A stretch of 58,378 bases of DNA from Pseudomonadota bacterium (GCA_023426365.1 JAFAAW010000136.1:1-58378); one strand, 5' to 3'. Shown: positions 16,138-25,445, numbered from the stretch's first letter. Translations and numbers: made by a program. Notes: a model not told the origin generated them from the sequence alone.

Positions 16138-17814
16138 ATGGCTTCTTGGGACTTGCCCTATCTGAGGACGGATATGGATGGCCGCTGGTACTATTGGCGG
16201 CGGACGCCGAAGGGGCTCGAAGCTGATCTCGGCAAGCTCATCAAGCGGGCGCTGAAGACAAGCGACAGGGACGAGGCCGCCCGGCGCTGGCGTGGTGTCC
16301 ATGACGAAATTGAAAGCCGCATCGAGAAGGCGAAGGGGCGCACCAAGGGGCATCACTTCACCGATATCGAAGACAGCACCATCCGGGCATGCATCGACAT
16401 TGCATGGAGCGAATGGCACCGGCAGAAGGGGGAGGGGAAGCAGTTTCGACCTGAGCAGTTCCTCGACTTGTTAGTCGAGCACCTGGGGGAAGCGTTGCGC
16501 TGGACCTTCTCGCCGTATGCCCTCGGCAAGATCAAATACTCCCTTCCGGACGTGCTCCCCACTATGTTTGCAGTCCGCCTGCCCGAGGTGGAAGAGGTGG
16601 TGGCCGTTCATCGGAAAATCCACGCTCCTGCCACCATCCACCACCGGCCCGTCATGCTGCGGGATTTGATCGAGAAGTTCGAGGGTGACATCAATCGTGA
16701 GGACCTTTCTCCAACGACGAAGGGAAATCACCGCCCAGGCTTTGACATCATCACTGACGTCTTTGGGGAGGATCGGGACATCCGCCTCATCGACCGCGAC
16801 GATATAAAGCGCGTCCGGGAGATCATGCTGTGGCTACCCACGTATGCGAAGAAGCGCCCAGAATTCAAAGAAATGCCGTTTGCGGAGATCGCTGAGATCA
16901 CTCGGGAAAAGTATTACGCCTGCCTGCGCCAACTAGAAGCAATGGGGATAGACGACCCCGATGAGGAGACGGCCCGGAAAATCGGGATGCCAACCTTCCT
17001 TGAGCGTAGTGCGGTAAACAAATACCTGGGGGGCATATCCCAACTGTTCCAATGGGGGATGGACGAGGGCTTGTTGGCCAGCACCCCGGCAGCGAACATT
17101 AAGCTTCGCAACGTTGCAGGATCGAAGAAGCGCGGGTTTACCGAGGAGGAGCTTCGGCTACTGTTCCACCGCGATTACGTCTTCGACCCCGTTACCTGGA
17201 TTCCCGTCGTCTGCCTTCACCAAGGGTTTCGTCCGAGCGAATGTGCCCAATTGAATGTTGGCGACCTCGTGAAGTCCGAGCGCACCGGCTTGTGGTCCCT
17301 TCGGATTACGGTTGAGGAACGTAAGCGGAAGGTGGCTGAGCGTCTTCGGTTGCCAACGAGCGGCCCTGACACGCGAACGAAGAACAAGTTCTCCGTTCGC
17401 ACCATTCCTCTCCATCAGAAGCTCGTGGACATTGGCTTCGTGGACTTTGTTCAAGCTCGCAAGGCGGCAGGCGAACGTAAGATGTTCGCTGTCACCAAAT
17501 ACGGCCAATACGGCTATTACGAGAGTGTTCGGGGCAAGCTTACGGCCCTTTTGAGTGAGGCGGGTGTGCATAGTCCTGAGACGACGATGCACTCGCTTCG
17601 CCATACCTTCGCACAGGCAATGCGTGACCTGTTCCCCGAGAACCAACAAATCCGTGAGGCTATCGGCGGATGGAGCGTCAGCGGATCGGCTGAGATCGAC
17701 TATGGCTCAGAGCGATTCTGCCCTGAATCCCTGAAGCCCTACCTGGATCGAGTTGAATACCCCGGCCTATTCATGGTTGCCCGGCCTGACCGGGAGGTTG
17801 CCCGCACAGGCTAA
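16138..17814 (+). CDS. Tyrosine recombinase (phage-type integrase) of island 1
   Basis: 558 residues. The C-terminal catalytic domain shows the first Arg in GFRPSECAQL (about 362), HSLRHTF (about 486-492), GGWS in place of the GHxx motif (about 511) and the nucleophile in EIDYGSE (about 520). A long N-terminal region and a SAM-like core-binding segment (about 160-330) precede it. It should catalyse excision and integration at the 19-bp cores that flank the island. ATG 16138 lies 23 bp after the last CGGTAAC site, so integrase binding may also repress its own promoter. The shadow start TTG 16117 is less likely. Confidence 0.92.
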   Translation: MASWDLPYLRTDMDGRWYYWRRTPKGLEADLGKLIKRALKTSDRDEAARRWRGVHDEIESRIEKAKGRTKGHHFTDIEDSTIRACIDIAWSEWHRQKGEGKQFRPEQFLDLLVEHLGEALRWTFSPYALGKIKYSLPDVLPTMFAVRLPEVEEVVAVHRKIHAPATIHHRPVMLRDLIEKFEGDINREDLSPTTKGNHRPGFDIITDVFGEDRDIRLIDRDDIKRVREIMLWLPTYAKKRPEFKEMPFAEIAEITREKYYACLRQLEAMGIDDPDEETARKIGMPTFLERSAVNKYLGGISQLFQWGMDEGLLASTPAANIKLRNVAGSKKRGFTEEELRLLFHRDYVFDPVTWIPVVCLHQGFRPSECAQLNVGDLVKSERTGLWSLRITVEERKRKVAERLRLPTSGPDTRTKNKFSVRTIPLHQKLVDIGFVDFVQARKAAGERKMFAVTKYGQYGYYESVRGKLTALLSEAGVHSPETTMHSLRHTFAQAMRDLFPENQQIREAIGGWSVSGSAEIDYGSERFCPESLKPYLDRVEYPGLFMVARPDREVARTG

Positions 17815-17820
17815 ATCTGG

Positions 17821-17838
17821 TGCGGTATAAATACCGCA
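17821..17838. promoter_or_regulatory. Palindrome TGCGGTAT-AA-ATACCGCA
   Basis: A perfect 8-bp dyad with a 2-nt spacer immediately after the integrase stop. It could be an operator or an additional recombinase or Rep site. The adjacent TTGACA (17845-17850) lacks a well-placed -10 element. Confidence 0.35.
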
Positions 17839-17867
17839 AACAAGTTGACACTCATGTAATAATTAAA

Positions 17868-17892
17868 GGCCGGTATAAATTACCGGCCTTTT
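17868..17892 (+). terminator. Integrase terminator
   Basis: GGCCGGTA (17868-17875) and TACCGGCC (17881-17888) form an 8-bp stem followed by TTTT. Confidence 0.75.
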
Positions 17893-17945
17893 CAATGTTG
17901 ACAACTGCAACGAAGGTTGTCCAGGGCGTATGAGCCGCTCATCCT

Positions 17946-17998
17946 AAAACGAAACCCCACCATCAACGCGGTTAGCGCCGCTCCGGTGGGGTCGTTTT
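17946..17998. terminator. Long bidirectional hairpin upstream of the replicase
   Basis: AAAACGA plus ACCCCACC on the left pairs with GGTGGGGTCGTTTT on the right, enclosing a second small hairpin. It has T-tracts on both strands, so it could end transcripts from either side. In ColE2-type plasmids rep is controlled by an antisense RNA; a hairpin here could be part of such control, but no antisense promoter was identified. Confidence 0.55.
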
Positions 17999-18015
17999 CA
18001 GTGGATGATTACAAG

Positions 18016-19593
18016 ATGCGGCAAGATATTGACTTAGTCAAGCCTGTGCTTGACCTGTCGCCTTATCCAGGCGGAATCCAGGATTTGTGGGAAAAGCTAC
18101 CCAAGTGGTGCAAAGCTTTCGAGCGGAAGCTAACTGAGCGCGAAGAACGCAAGGGTATCGCCGCCACATGGATGTGGCCGAAAACCCACCCGGAATGGCC
18201 CGAGGTTCGTGGCGTCGGCCTGAACGCCAAGCAATATGTCCGGTACGTCACCATCGACTGCGACCATGATGATATCGACCTGTGGAAAGCCATCGGCTTG
18301 CCGCCGCTTATGATCGTCTTCAATCCCTGGGATCATCCCGACCCGGAGAAGCGCGGGCGGCATCACGTCACCTATGAGCTTGCTGGGCCGGTCAGCTTCG
18401 GTCCCAAAAGCGACCGCAAATTTCAGGTCAGATTGTCACTCATCCAGCGCGCTTTGAATCGCGCCTTGGATGGCGACCCTCACTACACCATGCAGACCAC
18501 CAAGAATCCCTTGCACAGGGATTTTCAGGCGATTTTCCCAGACGGTGGCCGCCCGTACTCGTTTGACGAGTTTGTGGCGGCCTTGGGAGTCGAAATCGAG
18601 GCCGTCATTGAAGATGAGGCCAAGGCATACGAGGCCCGCCGCCATGGACGCCGTAAAGGGCTGGCACTGGCCTCCCAAGACCCTGGCAGCCGCAATACCA
18701 CCCTGTTCGAGGAAGTGCGGTGGTGGGCCTATGACCTGTGCTGGGATCGTTGGAACGAATGGCATGGGGGTGGGAACCTGCCATGGGTCGAATTTCGTTC
18801 CGAGGTGCTGGAGCGGCTTGAGGAGCGGAACGTCGGTGGGTTGCCCCACTGCGAATTGGAGGCCATGGCGAGCAGCATGGCAAAATTCTGCCGTTTCGAC
18901 CTGCGCCCCCGCGCCCAGAGCGACGGCAAGCAGCGCGGCGTCATGCGCCTGGACGACACCTTGCCCTTGGCAGAACGGCAGGCCCGAGGCGGTAAGTATG
19001 GCCCGGCGCAAGCCAAGGCCAAGAACCGGGCCGCCATTGCCGATGCCTTCTGGCGGCTGACCATGGCAAACGCAGGCATCACCCCCACTCAGATCGCCGT
19101 CGCCGAGGCCGCCGGGGTATCCCTGGAAACGGTCAAGCGGGCCTGGAAGGAGCTTCGGCACGACCATGAGGGCGGCAACGCCAATCATGCCGAAAGTTTG
19201 GTGTCAAATGGTGTCCTATCAGATAGCCCCGCAGGGTCGCGGGTGGGCACCAGGGGAAAAGTAGGGGTGGAATCCAAGGAAACGGGGGAGCGGAAAATGG
19301 AGGAAAGTCGGCAGGAGATGGAAAAGGTCATGGAGCAGGCTCGGCGGAAGCCTCCGACGTTTCTGGGCAAGAGGCCACAGACCAACAGCTTCATTTTGCC
19401 CCCAGGACAAAAGCCGCCGTCCGATGATCCGCAATGGCATTACCACCCTGAGCGGCAGCAGTGGCTAAGGATACCCGATGGACTTTGGAGTGCGTCCAAG
19501 GTGGGCCGGGTAGCCTTGGGCTTGCCCCAAGGCTCAGGAGGCCCGACTGCGGCCCAAAAAAGAAAAAGAAAGGGCTGGGCTGCGGCCTGTTAG
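18016..19593 (+). CDS. ColE2-type replicase (Rep, replicase/PriCT family)
   Basis: 525 residues from ATG 18016. The N-terminal part has the replicase-family features YVTIDCDHDDIDLW, LMIVFNPWDHP, HVTYELAGPV and GDPHYTMQTTKNPLHRDF, seen in ColE2-type initiators that double as primases. A PriCT-like helical region follows (about 170-330), then an HTH-like segment (ITPTQIAVAEAAGVSLETV) and a charged, disordered tail. The frame opens at TTG 17917, but that start would place the N-terminus inside the hairpin at 17946-17998, so GTG 18001 or ATG 18016 is preferred; no strong ribosome site is seen. It suggests the island can replicate after excision. Confidence 0.82.
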   Translation: MRQDIDLVKPVLDLSPYPGGIQDLWEKLPKWCKAFERKLTEREERKGIAATWMWPKTHPEWPEVRGVGLNAKQYVRYVTIDCDHDDIDLWKAIGLPPLMIVFNPWDHPDPEKRGRHHVTYELAGPVSFGPKSDRKFQVRLSLIQRALNRALDGDPHYTMQTTKNPLHRDFQAIFPDGGRPYSFDEFVAALGVEIEAVIEDEAKAYEARRHGRRKGLALASQDPGSRNTTLFEEVRWWAYDLCWDRWNEWHGGGNLPWVEFRSEVLERLEERNVGGLPHCELEAMASSMAKFCRFDLRPRAQSDGKQRGVMRLDDTLPLAERQARGGKYGPAQAKAKNRAAIADAFWRLTMANAGITPTQIAVAEAAGVSLETVKRAWKELRHDHEGGNANHAESLVSNGVLSDSPAGSRVGTRGKVGVESKETGERKMEESRQEMEKVMEQARRKPPTFLGKRPQTNSFILPPGQKPPSDDPQWHYHPERQQWLRIPDGLWSASKVGRVALGLPQGSGGPTAAQKRKRKGWAAAC

Positions 19594-19619
19594 ATGGCGG
19601 GGTTAACCTGCCCCCCGTC

Positions 19620-22600
19620 TCAATTGCCCGTTAGAAGTCGCTCCGAAATCTTGTCCATGGCAGCCAGCAATTCGGCCCTTTTCACTTCGGTCTTGGCACT
19701 GTGAGCATCCTTGCAGAGCTTCGCCAGCTTTTTATGCTCTCCGTCCTTCGGCTCGAATTCGGGCAGGCTCAGGTGCTTGAAGATGTTGGACACCTGGATT
19801 TGGATGGTGTGGCTTTGCACGTATTCCCGGACAAGCGACGAGTTCAGTAGGGCGCAGACGTAATGCGCTTCGGCTTCGTCGGTGAAGTCGGCGAAATAGA
19901 TTTTGTGGTCCGGGACGAACACTCGCTTACCGCCGTTGGGCATCTCGGCGCTGGTAACAACCGCAGCCTCGAAGGTCTTGGAAAGTTCGGCCCAGACCAC
20001 TTTGTATGGGGCGAACGTGTAAGCGCCGACATTATAGATGACGTATTCCGGCGCACTGCTCTGGCGCTGCTTGTATGTCGATCTTGCGAGCAGTTGCTTC
20101 CGGTAGGCGCGGAAATACGCACTGGTCTTCGGCAGATCGTCTACCACGGCTTCTGCCGCTTCATAATCGGCGCGGTTGATGCCCGTGTTTGGGACGAACA
20201 CATAGAGATTGTCCTGAACATGGACATGGCAGGCCGAGAAATCCGCAGCACCTTTGAGCAGCGGATAGAGCAGATCGGATTCCACCCAAAAAGTCCTGGC
20301 TGGGCCGATATCCGTCCGCCCCGCTTCCGGGCGGGTCCGAATTTGCACCAGTCCGTCGGTTGGATTCACATCGAGGATATTCACCAGCAGCACCCCGTTG
20401 AGATCGCAGGTGACGCCCTTTCGGCCCGCGAGCCAATCGCTCTGCCCCTGAATTGCCGACATGGCCGCAAACCGCCCTTTGGGCAAGATGGCCCAGGGAG
20501 AATTGCCGCCGTCTACCGGGGTCGCTTCCCAATTCAGGATCGAGACCCGACCGAGGACGGTGCCCTTATCGGCATCCTCGGGGATGGTGGCACCGTAGCC
20601 GTCCGCCTTTTCCCAAACCCGATAGGAAACGGGGTACTTTGGCTTCTTCTTGCCGACCTTCTCCAGCCGCATGATTGCGGTCTTGTTGGCGACCTTCGGG
20701 AAAGGCTTGAGGTTCTTGAGGTCGTCAACCGCGACGGGAAGGAAATTGGTTTCCTTGTTGATCTTGAAGCTTCGGAAGCCCTGGGACGACGGGCTTTGAA
20801 AATGGGTTTGGGTGATGACGAACACCAAGGTGCCGCCATCCTTCAGCCACTTGTCGCCGACCGTGTAGGTGATCATTCCCGAGATGTCGAGTTCGTTGCC
20901 GCCGTGAAAAGGCGTTTCCGAGAAAATGGCGTATTGCTGGCACGTGGGCTTGATCTTTTCCCGATAGTGTTCCGGGAGGCTTGACCAGCGGACCCACGGG
21001 GGATTTCCCACCACAACGTCGAACCGCCCGGCAACGGCTGACCAGAAGAAGTTCCTGACGATGCGAAACCAGATACCGTTCCAATCCTTCTTGTGCAGGT
21101 TCAACACCTGCTCATAGGTTTCCGCCAAAGGTTCTTTCCAATTGCCCGCTTCAGAGGCCGTCAGCGCCCCTTTCTTGACCAGGGCTTTCTCCACCTTGTT
21201 GTAGGTGTTCTCGGCCTCCACGCAATCGGCCATGACGGCAAACACCCGATCCAGGCGCGCCCGGTTGAAGGCAAGGTCCGCCGGGATTAGCACCTTGAGA
21301 TCGGATTGCGTGCTGCCAATCCGGTACTCAACCACATCCTCGTCCGCATCGGGGGAACGCGCCGGGGAGTAAACCGCGTCGGCCAGCAACACCGGCAGTT
21401 CGACCTCGGATTTGCTCGCGGCGATCAGATCGGCGATGGCGATGAGGAAATTGACGCGAGACGCCTGTACCGCCAGCGGATTGAGGTCGAAGCCCCAAAC
21501 GGTGTCGAGCAACAGACTCAGCGTGTCCTTGGGGGACATCGCCATTCCGGTGGCCTCCAGGCGCTTCCGGCGGATCACTTCCAACAGGAATGACCCTGAG
21601 CCGCAGGTCGGATCAAGCGCCCGAACCTTCAACCACGCCCTAACCCCGGCCCGGTCGCAGGTAACATCAACCAGCCAATCGGGGGTATAGAACTCCCCCA
21701 ATGCCTTCCGCAGAGGGTCGGGCACCAATGCTTGGTAAAAGGACTTGAGCACGTCACGCGAGCGCGCTGCCCCGAGATCATCCATCCGATAGAGCGCGAG
21801 TTGGGTGACCAGGGAGCGAATGGCCGCCGCAATAACGGTGCGCCCTTTGGCGGACAACGAAGTGTCCGCGTACCAAGCAAAAACGGCCTCTTCGACAAAC
21901 CCTTTGATGCGGGCAGCCTCGAAGAAGGCACTGCGTTCAATCTCTTCGTTCAGGCGTTCAAGGAGGTCGCCATCCCCCAAGCTCAGGAGGTGTTCGCAGA
22001 AATCAGGGTAGGCGCTTAGGCCATGCTCCGAAACGATTTCGGCGGCCAGCATCTTCATGACGAAGGCGTTGTAGGTATGAACCACGAAGAGAAGGCCAGC
22101 TACGGCATCTTTCGCAGGCAGGTGGGCTGCCAGGGGAACTGCCCGGCGAATGGCCTCTTCCTGTGCCCGTGTAAGGTCGGCAACTTGGCCGAACAGCGTC
22201 CGCCATTCCTCGAACAACATGCGGACCTTGTTGTTTCCCGTCCCTTTTAGATGCGCGCCAAGCTCCGACGCCAGCGCAGCCATAAGGGCGGCCCCAACAC
22301 CGGAGGAGTGGCCGAAATCTTCAACAAGGTTTTCTGCGGTGACGGCCCGACGCTTGGCATCTCGGCACGCCTGCGCAACCAATTCAACGGAGGCTTCGTT
22401 GAAAGGCAGGAGGTGGCGGTGGACGATGCTTCCTGCGCGCCAGAAGGCAAAGCATACATGGTCGCCATCAATGGCGATCCCAATGTATTCCTCCTCGGGG
22501 ATGCCTTCAGCCTTGGCTCGCGCAGGGATATATTTCGCCAGTCGATCATAGATGGCTTCCTTGAAGGACGCGCTTTTTACGCTCCCCTTGAAAAGCCCCT

Positions 22601-22775
22601 TATCCTTGAATTCAATAATAACCTGATTGTACGAAGCATCGTTCCGGCCTCGCTCGGCATGGAACGTAATGTCCAATTGGTTTTCGAGGTGCTTCAACCA
22701 CCCTTTGCGGACTTCTTCTTCGGTGCCCCAATGAGGGCGGTCCTTGGAAAGCTTGCGAAAGAGTGCCTCGGCCAT
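19620..22775 (-). CDS. Type IIG-like restriction-modification enzyme (N6-adenine methyltransferase with N-terminal nuclease)
   Basis: 1051 residues. A PD-(D/E)xK-like pattern occurs near the N-terminus (D46 in RNDASYNQV, then E55-F-K57), consistent with a fused nuclease. The methyltransferase core has motif I LDPTCGSGSFLLEV (about 390) and motif IV NPPW (about 590), the pattern of N6-adenine enzymes of the Eco57I type. The C-terminal 400 residues resemble a target recognition region. It should methylate and cut at one recognition sequence. ATG 22775 follows GGGGAA. It is 112 bp downstream of another methyltransferase gene on the same strand, so the two probably form a restriction operon. Confidence 0.82.
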   Translation of the reverse strand: MAEALFRKLSKDRPHWGTEEEVRKGWLKHLENQLDITFHAERGRNDASYNQVIIEFKDKGLFKGSVKSASFKEAIYDRLAKYIPARAKAEGIPEEEYIGIAIDGDHVCFAFWRAGSIVHRHLLPFNEASVELVAQACRDAKRRAVTAENLVEDFGHSSGVGAALMAALASELGAHLKGTGNNKVRMLFEEWRTLFGQVADLTRAQEEAIRRAVPLAAHLPAKDAVAGLLFVVHTYNAFVMKMLAAEIVSEHGLSAYPDFCEHLLSLGDGDLLERLNEEIERSAFFEAARIKGFVEEAVFAWYADTSLSAKGRTVIAAAIRSLVTQLALYRMDDLGAARSRDVLKSFYQALVPDPLRKALGEFYTPDWLVDVTCDRAGVRAWLKVRALDPTCGSGSFLLEVIRRKRLEATGMAMSPKDTLSLLLDTVWGFDLNPLAVQASRVNFLIAIADLIAASKSEVELPVLLADAVYSPARSPDADEDVVEYRIGSTQSDLKVLIPADLAFNRARLDRVFAVMADCVEAENTYNKVEKALVKKGALTASEAGNWKEPLAETYEQVLNLHKKDWNGIWFRIVRNFFWSAVAGRFDVVVGNPPWVRWSSLPEHYREKIKPTCQQYAIFSETPFHGGNELDISGMITYTVGDKWLKDGGTLVFVITQTHFQSPSSQGFRSFKINKETNFLPVAVDDLKNLKPFPKVANKTAIMRLEKVGKKKPKYPVSYRVWEKADGYGATIPEDADKGTVLGRVSILNWEATPVDGGNSPWAILPKGRFAAMSAIQGQSDWLAGRKGVTCDLNGVLLVNILDVNPTDGLVQIRTRPEAGRTDIGPARTFWVESDLLYPLLKGAADFSACHVHVQDNLYVFVPNTGINRADYEAAEAVVDDLPKTSAYFRAYRKQLLARSTYKQRQSSAPEYVIYNVGAYTFAPYKVVWAELSKTFEAAVVTSAEMPNGGKRVFVPDHKIYFADFTDEAEAHYVCALLNSSLVREYVQSHTIQIQVSNIFKHLSLPEFEPKDGEHKKLAKLCKDAHSAKTEVKRAELLAAMDKISERLLTGN

Positions 22776-22887
22776 AGCTAAATTCCCCTGCGCTTATGGG
22801 CGTGTAGGTCTTACACCGTGGCCCCACAATCAGGAAGAATTGTTTGCGGGCCGCTTTGGCTGGTGATGGGCATTCGGGCAGAGTCGC

Positions 22888-24684
22888 CTATTGCTCTATC
22901 CGAACCCGCAGATATCGAAATCCCCCTCCAAGCCCTTCAACGACAGCGGTGGAATCGCGCCGCGACGGCCTGCGATAGCCTTCGATGACCCTGCGGATGC
23001 GTTCGGCGGTTATATCGCGGCAAAGGTTCTTGTCTGGCTGTTGCTCGGTGGCTTCCGTGTTGGAAACCATGATGAAGCGTCGTTCGCCGCCATCTTCGTC
23101 GTTCAGAGCCAAGACGGCATGGGCGGTGGTGCCCGAACCCGCGAAGAAGTCGAGCACCACGTCATCCGGCCCGGTGGTTTGTGCCAACAACCCCTTGAAC
23201 AACGATAGCGGCTTCGGGTGGTCGAAAACCTTGCCTCCCATGATTTGACGCAGCAGAGCCGTGCCATCGCCGAACAACGCGCAGCCCCCATCATCGGTCT
23301 GCCCGATCCATGACGAGAGTGGCCGATGCTCCCGAACCTCGGACAGGTAGCGTTTGAATGCGGGACGGCCCATGCCGATGGGCTTCCCGATCCAGAAATC
23401 CAAATCAGGCAGATCGCGGCGCAGGAGCGGATTGCCGCGCCGATCCTGGGGAACATGGTGGCCGTCAATAGCTCGTATTAACTCGGCCATGCTGTCGAAA
23501 CGAATGGGGATATCCTCCGCAGGGAAAAGGACACGCCCTTGGCGGATGTATTCCTCCATCGTCTCCTTTTTGAGACGCCCGCGCGCCTTACCATCAAGGC
23601 GAGCTTCAGAGGCGAAACGCCAGACATTGCAGGGGCTGCACGGATACCAAAGCCCGTTGGCTGGGTTGCGCAGTGGAAAATAGGTATTGGGCCGTTGGCG
23701 GAAGGTGTGGGCCTTCGTGAGGTTGTCGCGCATCCAGGGACCACGCGGATCGCCGTCATCGACATAGGCTGACGTATCCCGAGCAACGCCGTTGAAGCGA
23801 AAGCCAGGATTTCCATAGGCCAAAACATATTCATGATCCACCGACAGGAGGCGTTCGGCATCGTTGGCCCCACTGCGGCACCGCCAAACTAAACTGCCGA
23901 TACGGCGGCCCGGCATCACCTCGCCCAAGAGCATGTCCAATGGGGCAAACCGCTCTTCGTCGATGCAGACAAGCATCACGCCGTCATCAGCCAAGAGATC
24001 GCGCGCCACTATCAATCGGGCTTTGAGCCAAGCCAACCACTCCGCCGTGCCGAAGCGGTCATGATAGACGCGCTCTCGATTGCCGGTGCCATAGGGCGGG
24101 TCAATCAGGATGCAGCGCACTTTTGCGCGATACTGCGCTCTCAGCCATCTCAGGGCGTCAAGGTTGTTGCCTTCGATGACCATGTTTTCGTGCGGCTCAT
24201 CACCGCAGGACAGGGCTTCATCGACCAGGACCTTCGCTCGCCGACCGTCGCCCCTGCCGCAGCCACTGCCAGGAAGCTGAGTGCCGACAACGCCCCGTAG
24301 TGGGAATCGGGTGGGGTCGGCCATCATCGTCCGAATGCGCTTCGAGAGCGCCCAGGCTGTCGCATAGGGCAGCCCCAGCCTCTCACCTAGCTTTCTGGCG
24401 TTCACCCCTTCCGCCACCAGAAACATGGCCTGAAACCAAGTCGTCAGGGGCAGGTGCGATCCGTGCATCGCTGTTCCGCGCGTCACCGTGAACTGCACCT
24501 TGCAGGCGCGGCAGGCATATAATCCGGCGCGGGTGCTCACCCGCCCCGCATTGCCGAGCGCCCCACATGCCGGGCAAACGGGACCATCGGGCCATAGCAC
24601 GGCCTCCATATAGGCGCGGCACCCTTCGTCGGTAGCGAATCGCAGGGTAAAGGCTTTCAGGTCCATTGGCACTTCAGCGGTCAT
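22888..24684 (-). CDS. DNA adenine methyltransferase fused to an IS1595-type zinc ribbon/HTH
   Basis: 598 residues from ATG 24684. The first ~110 residues match the N-terminus of IS1595-type transposases: FATDEGCRAYMEAVLWPDG, a four-cysteine ribbon (CPAC and CRAC) and LPLTTWFQAMFLVAEG with a following HTH. The DDE catalytic domain is missing; instead a beta-class methyltransferase follows, with ILIDPPYGTGN (motif IV, about 195) and VVLDFFAGSGTTAHAV (motif I, about 505). The order (IV before I) is that of type III Mod-like enzymes. It likely methylates the sequence recognised by the neighbouring RM protein or a partner strand. ATG 24666 is an alternative start. Confidence 0.82.
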   Translation of the reverse strand: MTAEVPMDLKAFTLRFATDEGCRAYMEAVLWPDGPVCPACGALGNAGRVSTRAGLYACRACKVQFTVTRGTAMHGSHLPLTTWFQAMFLVAEGVNARKLGERLGLPYATAWALSKRIRTMMADPTRFPLRGVVGTQLPGSGCGRGDGRRAKVLVDEALSCGDEPHENMVIEGNNLDALRWLRAQYRAKVRCILIDPPYGTGNRERVYHDRFGTAEWLAWLKARLIVARDLLADDGVMLVCIDEERFAPLDMLLGEVMPGRRIGSLVWRCRSGANDAERLLSVDHEYVLAYGNPGFRFNGVARDTSAYVDDGDPRGPWMRDNLTKAHTFRQRPNTYFPLRNPANGLWYPCSPCNVWRFASEARLDGKARGRLKKETMEEYIRQGRVLFPAEDIPIRFDSMAELIRAIDGHHVPQDRRGNPLLRRDLPDLDFWIGKPIGMGRPAFKRYLSEVREHRPLSSWIGQTDDGGCALFGDGTALLRQIMGGKVFDHPKPLSLFKGLLAQTTGPDDVVLDFFAGSGTTAHAVLALNDEDGGERRFIMVSNTEATEQQPDKNLCRDITAERIRRVIEGYRRPSRRDSTAVVEGLGGGFRYLRVRIEQ

Positions 24685-24765
24685 ATTGACCGTCAACGAT
24701 ATCGGTGTATTCCGATGTACAAAAGCGATAATTCGACATGTTTAAACGCGATAATGCTGACTGCT

Positions 24766-25030
24766 AAGGGACCCTTGGTCCCTGGCGCGCACAAGGGGCA
24801 AGCGCCGGTCTGACGCCCGTCGTCGGTGGCCGGGATGCCCCATAAATCTGCAAGCAGATCGCGCAAGCGCGCCTCCGGTTTTGGGAGCTACCCCGCCCGG
24901 CCACCGACCCCTTGCACTTGCCTCCCCCGACGCTCGCCGCGTGGCAAGGGTTGATGCGCAAAGCATCAACCCGAGGACCAAGGGGTGCCATGGCTTGCTC
25001 GTTGGCAAGCCACCCCCGGCAGCGGTGGGA
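24766..25030 (+). ncRNA. Conserved structured element, copy A (candidate ncRNA or leader)
   Basis: A succession of perfect hairpins: GGGACC/GGTCCC (24768-24782), a 12-bp closing helix (24823-24834 with 24896-24907) around ATCTGC-AA-GCAGAT and CGCGC-AA-GCGCG hairpins, CTTGCC/GGCAAG, and GGGTTGATGC/GCATCAACCC (24948-24972). The same order recurs in copy B at 44985-45205, with compensatory changes in the closing helix. It ends just before the small Arg-rich protein gene. A 50-nt insertion relative to copy B contains an extra hairpin (24990-25011). Whether it works as trans RNA, mRNA leader or DNA site is unknown. Confidence 0.7.
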
Positions 25031-25037
25031 GACGGAC

Positions 25038-25445
25038 ATGGCGAATACCATCACCAAGGAGAACAACCGCCGTGCTGCGCTGCGCCGCCGCCTGAACGCG
25101 CGCTATCCCCTGTTTGCCGATGAGTTTTACCAACAAGACATCCTGCGGCACCGAGCCTACTTCAGGGGCCAGCCGGTGCCCGCGCCATCGCACCCCCGCC
25201 GACGCCGACCGGCCCGCCGTCCCATCGACACGAAGGCCCTGGCAGCGTTCCGCGCCCGGCAACTGGACCTGTTGGCTTGGAAACGCCCCAGCCGGACCAG
25301 GGGCATGGTGCGGCAGGTCGTTGCCGCCATTGCCGCTTTACTCCAGAAAGTTGTGCCGGTTATTCTAAAGCCTTGCGTCAGTAGGGGGCAGCGATGGCGG
25401 GAATTTTTGAATTTGCGAAAGTCGCGGATTGGGATGATCGCTTAG
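25038..25445 (+). CDS. Small Arg-rich protein downstream of structured element A
   Basis: 135 residues. The conserved core, shared with the protein at 44616-44981, runs RRAALRRRLNARYPLFADEF, then HRAYFRGQPVPAPSHPRRRRPARRP and RARQLDLLAW. Polybasic clusters suggest nucleic-acid binding. ATG 25038 follows GGTGGGAGACGG. The last ~20 residues have no counterpart in the paralogue and overlap the next gene by 52 bp, so the C-terminus may have been altered by an insertion. No known family is recognised; co-conservation with the upstream element suggests the two act together. Confidence 0.7.
   Translation: MANTITKENNRRAALRRRLNARYPLFADEFYQQDILRHRAYFRGQPVPAPSHPRRRRPARRPIDTKALAAFRARQLDLLAWKRPSRTRGMVRQVVAAIAALLQKVVPVILKPCVSRGQRWREFLNLRKSRIGMIA

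Noticed and set aside
24766..25030. HEARO/omega RNA of an IscB system
   Set aside because: The downstream protein has no PLMP, RuvC or HNH motifs, so an IscB link is not supported, although the RNA-then-ORF layout is similar.
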